Origin: Struthio camelus
Taxonomy: Eukaryota; Chordata; Aves; Struthioniformes; Struthionidae
Reading direction: 5' to 3'
Assembly (NCBI RefSeq): GCF_040807025.1
Contig: NC_090982.1
Location: 79,773,931 to 79,837,930 of the forward strand
DNA: 64,000 bases
Part shown: positions 60,201 to 64,000 of the stretch, piece after piece
Numbering within the stretch: the first letter of the stretch is position 1
Layout of the letters: every line of letters starts with the position of its first letter
Translations under genes and position numbers: made by a program
The notes under the pieces: model-generated
Told to the model about the DNA's origin: nothing
The model's database searches: none
Seen by the model: the letters and a program-made list of their open reading frames with translations, nothing else

Positions 60201-60825
60201 AGAACTCTTCCTTCAGACAAGCTCACAGAGCTACACTAGTAGCTATCACTATTATCACTTTGCTCTTAAGATGGAATTCTAATTCCATTTCTTCACTCTG
60301 TGCAAAGCTGTAAATAATACAGCATTTTAACAAATGGGACTAATAAAAGAGATCAAAAGTGCATTTGCTCACCATATTTCATTTAGACCACAGGATAATG
60401 AAGGTGGGAATTGTACCCTGATGCTATTGGTATATCAGCTGCCTGCAGATTTGGACCACATTTGGATGATTTAATTTTTTTTTCCTTAGTTGTCCTGATC
60501 TCCACTGCTGCAATATAAAACCTTCTACCAGCTAGCAGCTGAGGACAGAGGGGCCAAGGTTGCTGGGGACAGTGGAGGAGGAGGCCAATAACTGTGCATT
60601 CTCCTTGGAAGCACATCCTAGGGAAAGAACAGCTAATGTCTCTAGCTTCATTTGACTGTCCTAGTTTCAGAGGGCTTGATGCGCTCAGAAGTTGTTGGTG
60701 CATTCAGCTCTCCCCCTTCCTGTTATTTATGTGCAGTTGTATTTCATACTGTTGAAGGTATTTGGATAGACTCCAAAAAGAAGAAAAGCTATGGCTTGAG
60801 AGTTGAGATGTCACAGTGATAGGCA

Positions 60826-60850
60826 GATAGACAGACAGACAGACAGACAA
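60826..60850 (+). repeat. GACA tetranucleotide repeat
   Basis: About six units of GACA preceded by GATA-like units. GATA/GACA (Bkm-type) repeats are known from vertebrate sex chromosomes, but this short run is not diagnostic. Confidence 0.9.
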
Positions 60851-63489
60851 CCAGTGCTGACAATATCATATTCTTTTCTTTTATCAGGTCAAATATCTGC
60901 TGGTGGATAATACGGCTGCCACCACAGGTAGATTTTTTTGTTATGTTCACTACTGACAGTTCACCAACTTACTTTCTGCAGGTCAACGTCTGCAACATCA
61001 GTGGTGCTACACCAGATTTAAATAGGTATGACTAAGAATGGAATGTGTCTCCTGGGAAAACAGCTTAAATACTTGTTTTCTGAATGGCTTTAATGTTTGG
61101 ATTCATGGCTATAGGGTCAAAGCATGATGCTGCTACTTCAGCTGCTCAATAAGCTATCTATGTTTTGAACACCACTCCTGCATTGTCATCTACACTCTTG
61201 AAGGACAAAAGAGAAAGAGAGAGGTTAAAAGGCTTGAAGCTGTTTCTGTGCATCAGTTAATTAATAATCAGAGAAATATATGTCCCGGTCTGAAGACGGT
61301 TGGTAGGAGGACAGGGTTTTGTGATAAATCTATTTTATGTCCATCCCCCCTCTCCCCCCCCCCAGGGATTAGGTAAAAAGGCTGTTCTAATAAATGATTT
61401 ATCAAAGCAGCAAAGAATCAAGAAATCTGCTAGGATTGCAGCTCAGGGCATCTAATTTTCCTGGTTCTGCAAAGTATCTTCCAGAAAGGGTTGACATTAG
61501 AGTCCGTAGCCTTTCGCGACCTGTTCTTCCCTGTGTGACTGTGAAATGATCAGCAGGCAGAAACCGGGACAGCATCTTGGAGGGAGCTTTGGCTGGACTC
61601 CCCATTTCTTCCACAGGAAGTCTTGGTAGTAGGGCACGCTGAGGGAGCTTCATGCCCTTCTCATGACAGTGGCATGACTATGAATGTTTTTATGTAACTA
61701 AGGGCTCAATTCAAGGGCTGTTCTTCTGTTTTAATCAGCTGAGATGATAAAGAAAGGGATTAGTAAGCTATCTTAGAGTGCATCTGAAGACTACTCTGCA
61801 ACTGTAATCTTTTCATTCACCATGAGTAGTGGCTCTGCATGGTCATGAATTCATTTGTGCACTAAGTGCAGTCCTAAAGGACCACATCATTAAAATCCCA
61901 TGGATCCCAAATCGGCCTTTGTGAGTTTTCTCCTTCTCTTTGCATGCTGCAAGAAGAATTAGCAGCTGACATGCAAAACAATATCTTGATGATCTCCTAC
62001 CAGGTTGGAATAACATGTTGCCTCTCTTTGTCATAAGCCTTCCTCTGGATGGAGCCCAGAGCTTGGTAACTACACTGAAGATCCTCCAAATCAGCATTCA
62101 AGAGCATGGCCAATGATGGCTCCAGATGCAAACCTTTGATCCAAAGACCCCTATATTTGGGGGCAGATGGTCCCACTGTGTGTCCACTTATGTAACTAGA
62201 TTAGTCTCAGGCAATAGAAAGGGAAGTAGGATCCTCAAATAGAGAAATAGTCAACTTTTCTTAAAACTAAGAAGTGTTCTTGGACCTACTTGCCTGATGC
62301 TTGCTACACAAAACTACTATCACAGCAACCCACTTTGCAAGAGATTGCAACAGAAATGAATACACATTGGTGCTTACTGGCTTTCTTAGGCCAGAAGTAG
62401 ATTTTTCTGGTTCTGGGTGTCAGTCCACTTGTCTGACTGCCATGAGAGAAAGACAACAATTCTTACTGGTCTGGTATTGAATGTCACTAGCTAAGCAGAG
62501 GACTTCATTCTTCAGAACTTTCCCCTCTTGCCATTCAATCCATATTCATCTCAGTGGAGTGAAATGGGCAGATCAGAAAAGGTAAATACTGTGCACTACA
62601 GAATCTGCCTCTCAGCCTGTGGAAGGTAAATTCCCATGCAGTGAAAGAGAAGGAACGGTCTGCACGTAGGCTGGGTACCTAGCACAGAAGTCCATGCCCC
62701 GTGTCTCCCTCATGTCCATAGCATAGCCAGTGAGGTGATAAGACGGGGCGTTGTCCAGATTACGAAGATGGGAGAGAGCTGCAGACAGTGCTGGCAGTTG
62801 GTTAGGTCACAGGCTCCACTCCTTTCCTTCTTAAGCATTTCTGTTAGCAATTAAGCAATTAGTTATCAATGTAACTGTGCCCTTGGAGCATGGCTTTCTT
62901 GCTTTTGTTACTAAACCAACGAAGGGTGAGATCTATGAATTGCAAGGAGGCATTTTTTTGCTGGGATGGCAACAAGGAGGTGATCACATCACAGACACTG
63001 TCTCCTCTGCAGGAAGAGCGCTGGGGAGGAGCTCCCACCCTTTTCCCCTCATTGGGAGCTGACCTCTCAGCCTCTCAGCACTTCTCCACTGCCATTTCAT
63101 TTCTAGGACTGCTCAGTTTTTCTCTTCCTAAGTTTATTAGTCTTATCAGAGAATGGAGGTTTTCCTTTAATTGCCTTGCAAGGTCTTTACCTTGCTATGT
63201 TCTTTACACGATGTACCAGCTGCTGTCTTGCAATTTTTTTAGTGCTGTAAAGAATTTCAGGATACAATCTGTATGTAAGTAGCTCTATAATGTATGTGTG
63301 CATTGGAAGGTATTGTATTGTAAGGTGATTTATGAGTACTGGAATACTCAATAAAGGAGTATGTCTGCAGATCAAGGGCATAACATTTCAGCTATTTTCC
63401 AGTGTCTAATAGGGTTGGATGACTTTTTGGAATATTTAACCTTCCACTGATGTTTAATCATGTCCTAGTGAGATTCGTGTATCCAGTTA

Positions 63490-63523
63490 TCCATCCCATC
63501 CATCCATCCATCCATCCACCCAT
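63490..63523 (+). repeat. ATCC tetranucleotide repeat
   Basis: About seven ATCC units, with a slip (CATCCCATCC) at the left end. Confidence 0.92.
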
Positions 63524-64000
63524 TTTGTAATGTATGAACAGTCAGTAACTGACGACTGTGCTAAACAAGTGCTATTAAATATTTCACTTCTGTGGGATGA
63601 GATAATTGGAATCCAATAATATTCAAAGAATGAGCTAAGAAATTTGCTTAACCGTTAATGCTCATTTTTGAAATTTATGGAATATTAGAAAAACTTCAAG
63701 TTTTCCTGAAAAACATCTACTGTTAATTTTTAAGTATGTAAACCAGATGACTTGGTAAAATTAGTTAATCATTCATAAATCTAAGTAAAATTATGAAAAT
63801 ATTGATATGAGATGATATGGTAAAGAATTTAAAAATATAGAAGTAATACCCATCAGCATGCTTTAATGGAAAATAGTTGTAAAAAAATGTAAAAAATATT
63901 TGTAAATTGTCACTTACAATATGGAAGAGTTTCTAGAAGGCTTCTCCAGGAAAATGCTGAAAGCTTTGTGTTATTCAGTATCTATAACATTTCCTTTGAG

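Larger units (their letters stand above)
57085..64000 (-). other. 3' part of the last coding-region intron of the CELF4-like gene
   Basis: This stretch lies upstream of the last coding exon on the minus strand. I found no second CELF exon in it: the expected preceding segment of RRM3 is absent from both strands. It therefore appears to be continuous intron running off the window edge. Near the acceptor the transcribed strand is pyrimidine-rich, with a (CCCA)n tract opposite 57211-57232, and a TGCATG lies at 57148-57143. Elsewhere it holds simple repeats: a (TTTG)n run near 57994-58015, CA dinucleotides at 58521-58558, (GACA)n at 60826-60850 and (ATCC)n at 63490-63523. Open frames here are short and unrecognised. 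Confidence 0.7.

Noticed and set aside
60826-60850. GATA/GACA repeat as proof of a sex chromosome
   Set aside because: Too short. Such repeats occur on autosomes too, and Z-linkage rests only on CELF4 synteny knowledge.
1-64000. CRISPR arrays, tRNA/rRNA genes, integrases, prophage or operon structure
   Set aside because: None seen. The sequence is vertebrate in character, with introns, CR1 and CpG depletion.

Overview
This is vertebrate nuclear DNA, most likely from a bird. The evidence is CR1 LINE retrotransposons ending in the sauropsid-type octamer tail (ATTCTGTG)n, a low density of other mobile elements, many simple repeats, and essentially no open reading frames beyond chance length. 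The only recognisable cellular coding sequence is one exon on the minus strand, at 56918-57084. It encodes the last 42 residues of a CELF-family RNA-binding protein: the end of RRM3 and the C-terminus KDANRPY. CELF4 is the best paralog call because of the identity and the very large introns. CELF4 is Z-linked in chicken, which would make this a piece of a Z chromosome; that last step is inference.

Layout, read in the direction of the CELF4 gene (right to left): 57085-64000 is the 3' part of a long intron, and the preceding coding exon lies outside the window. The last coding exon follows. Only 39 nt after its stop codon is a good 5' splice site (CAG|GTAACT). RBFOX-type TGCATG motifs lie 58 nt upstream of the exon and at +6 of the downstream intron. 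This suggests the 3' UTR is itself spliced. About 22 kb further on, at roughly 34.3-29.75 kb, is an unusual AT-rich, A/T-run-rich block with retained CpGs, acceptor-like sites at its upstream edge and an AATAAAGCACAG poly(A) context at its downstream edge. I propose this block as the distal 3' UTR exon, but that is an inference. A 240-bp almost pure polypurine tract (AAGAG/AAGGG/AAAAG units) lies immediately upstream of the block.

The rest is intergenic or intronic DNA. It holds one 1.4-kb 5'-truncated, frameshifted CR1 (25395-26826, minus), a 270-bp CR1 3' end (3268-3540, plus), a 74-bp CR1 tail (38131-38204, plus), several much older CR1/L3-like or MIR-like remnants (about 0.7, 2.5, 4.4, 10.8, 17.4, 19.8 and 55.0 kb), three copies of a palindromic ancient repeat inside the proposed UTR, and numerous microsatellites. 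No RNA genes, CRISPR arrays, operons or bacterial features were seen. I found no new multi-gene system. The most interesting feature is the regulatory architecture at the 3' end of the CELF4-like gene.
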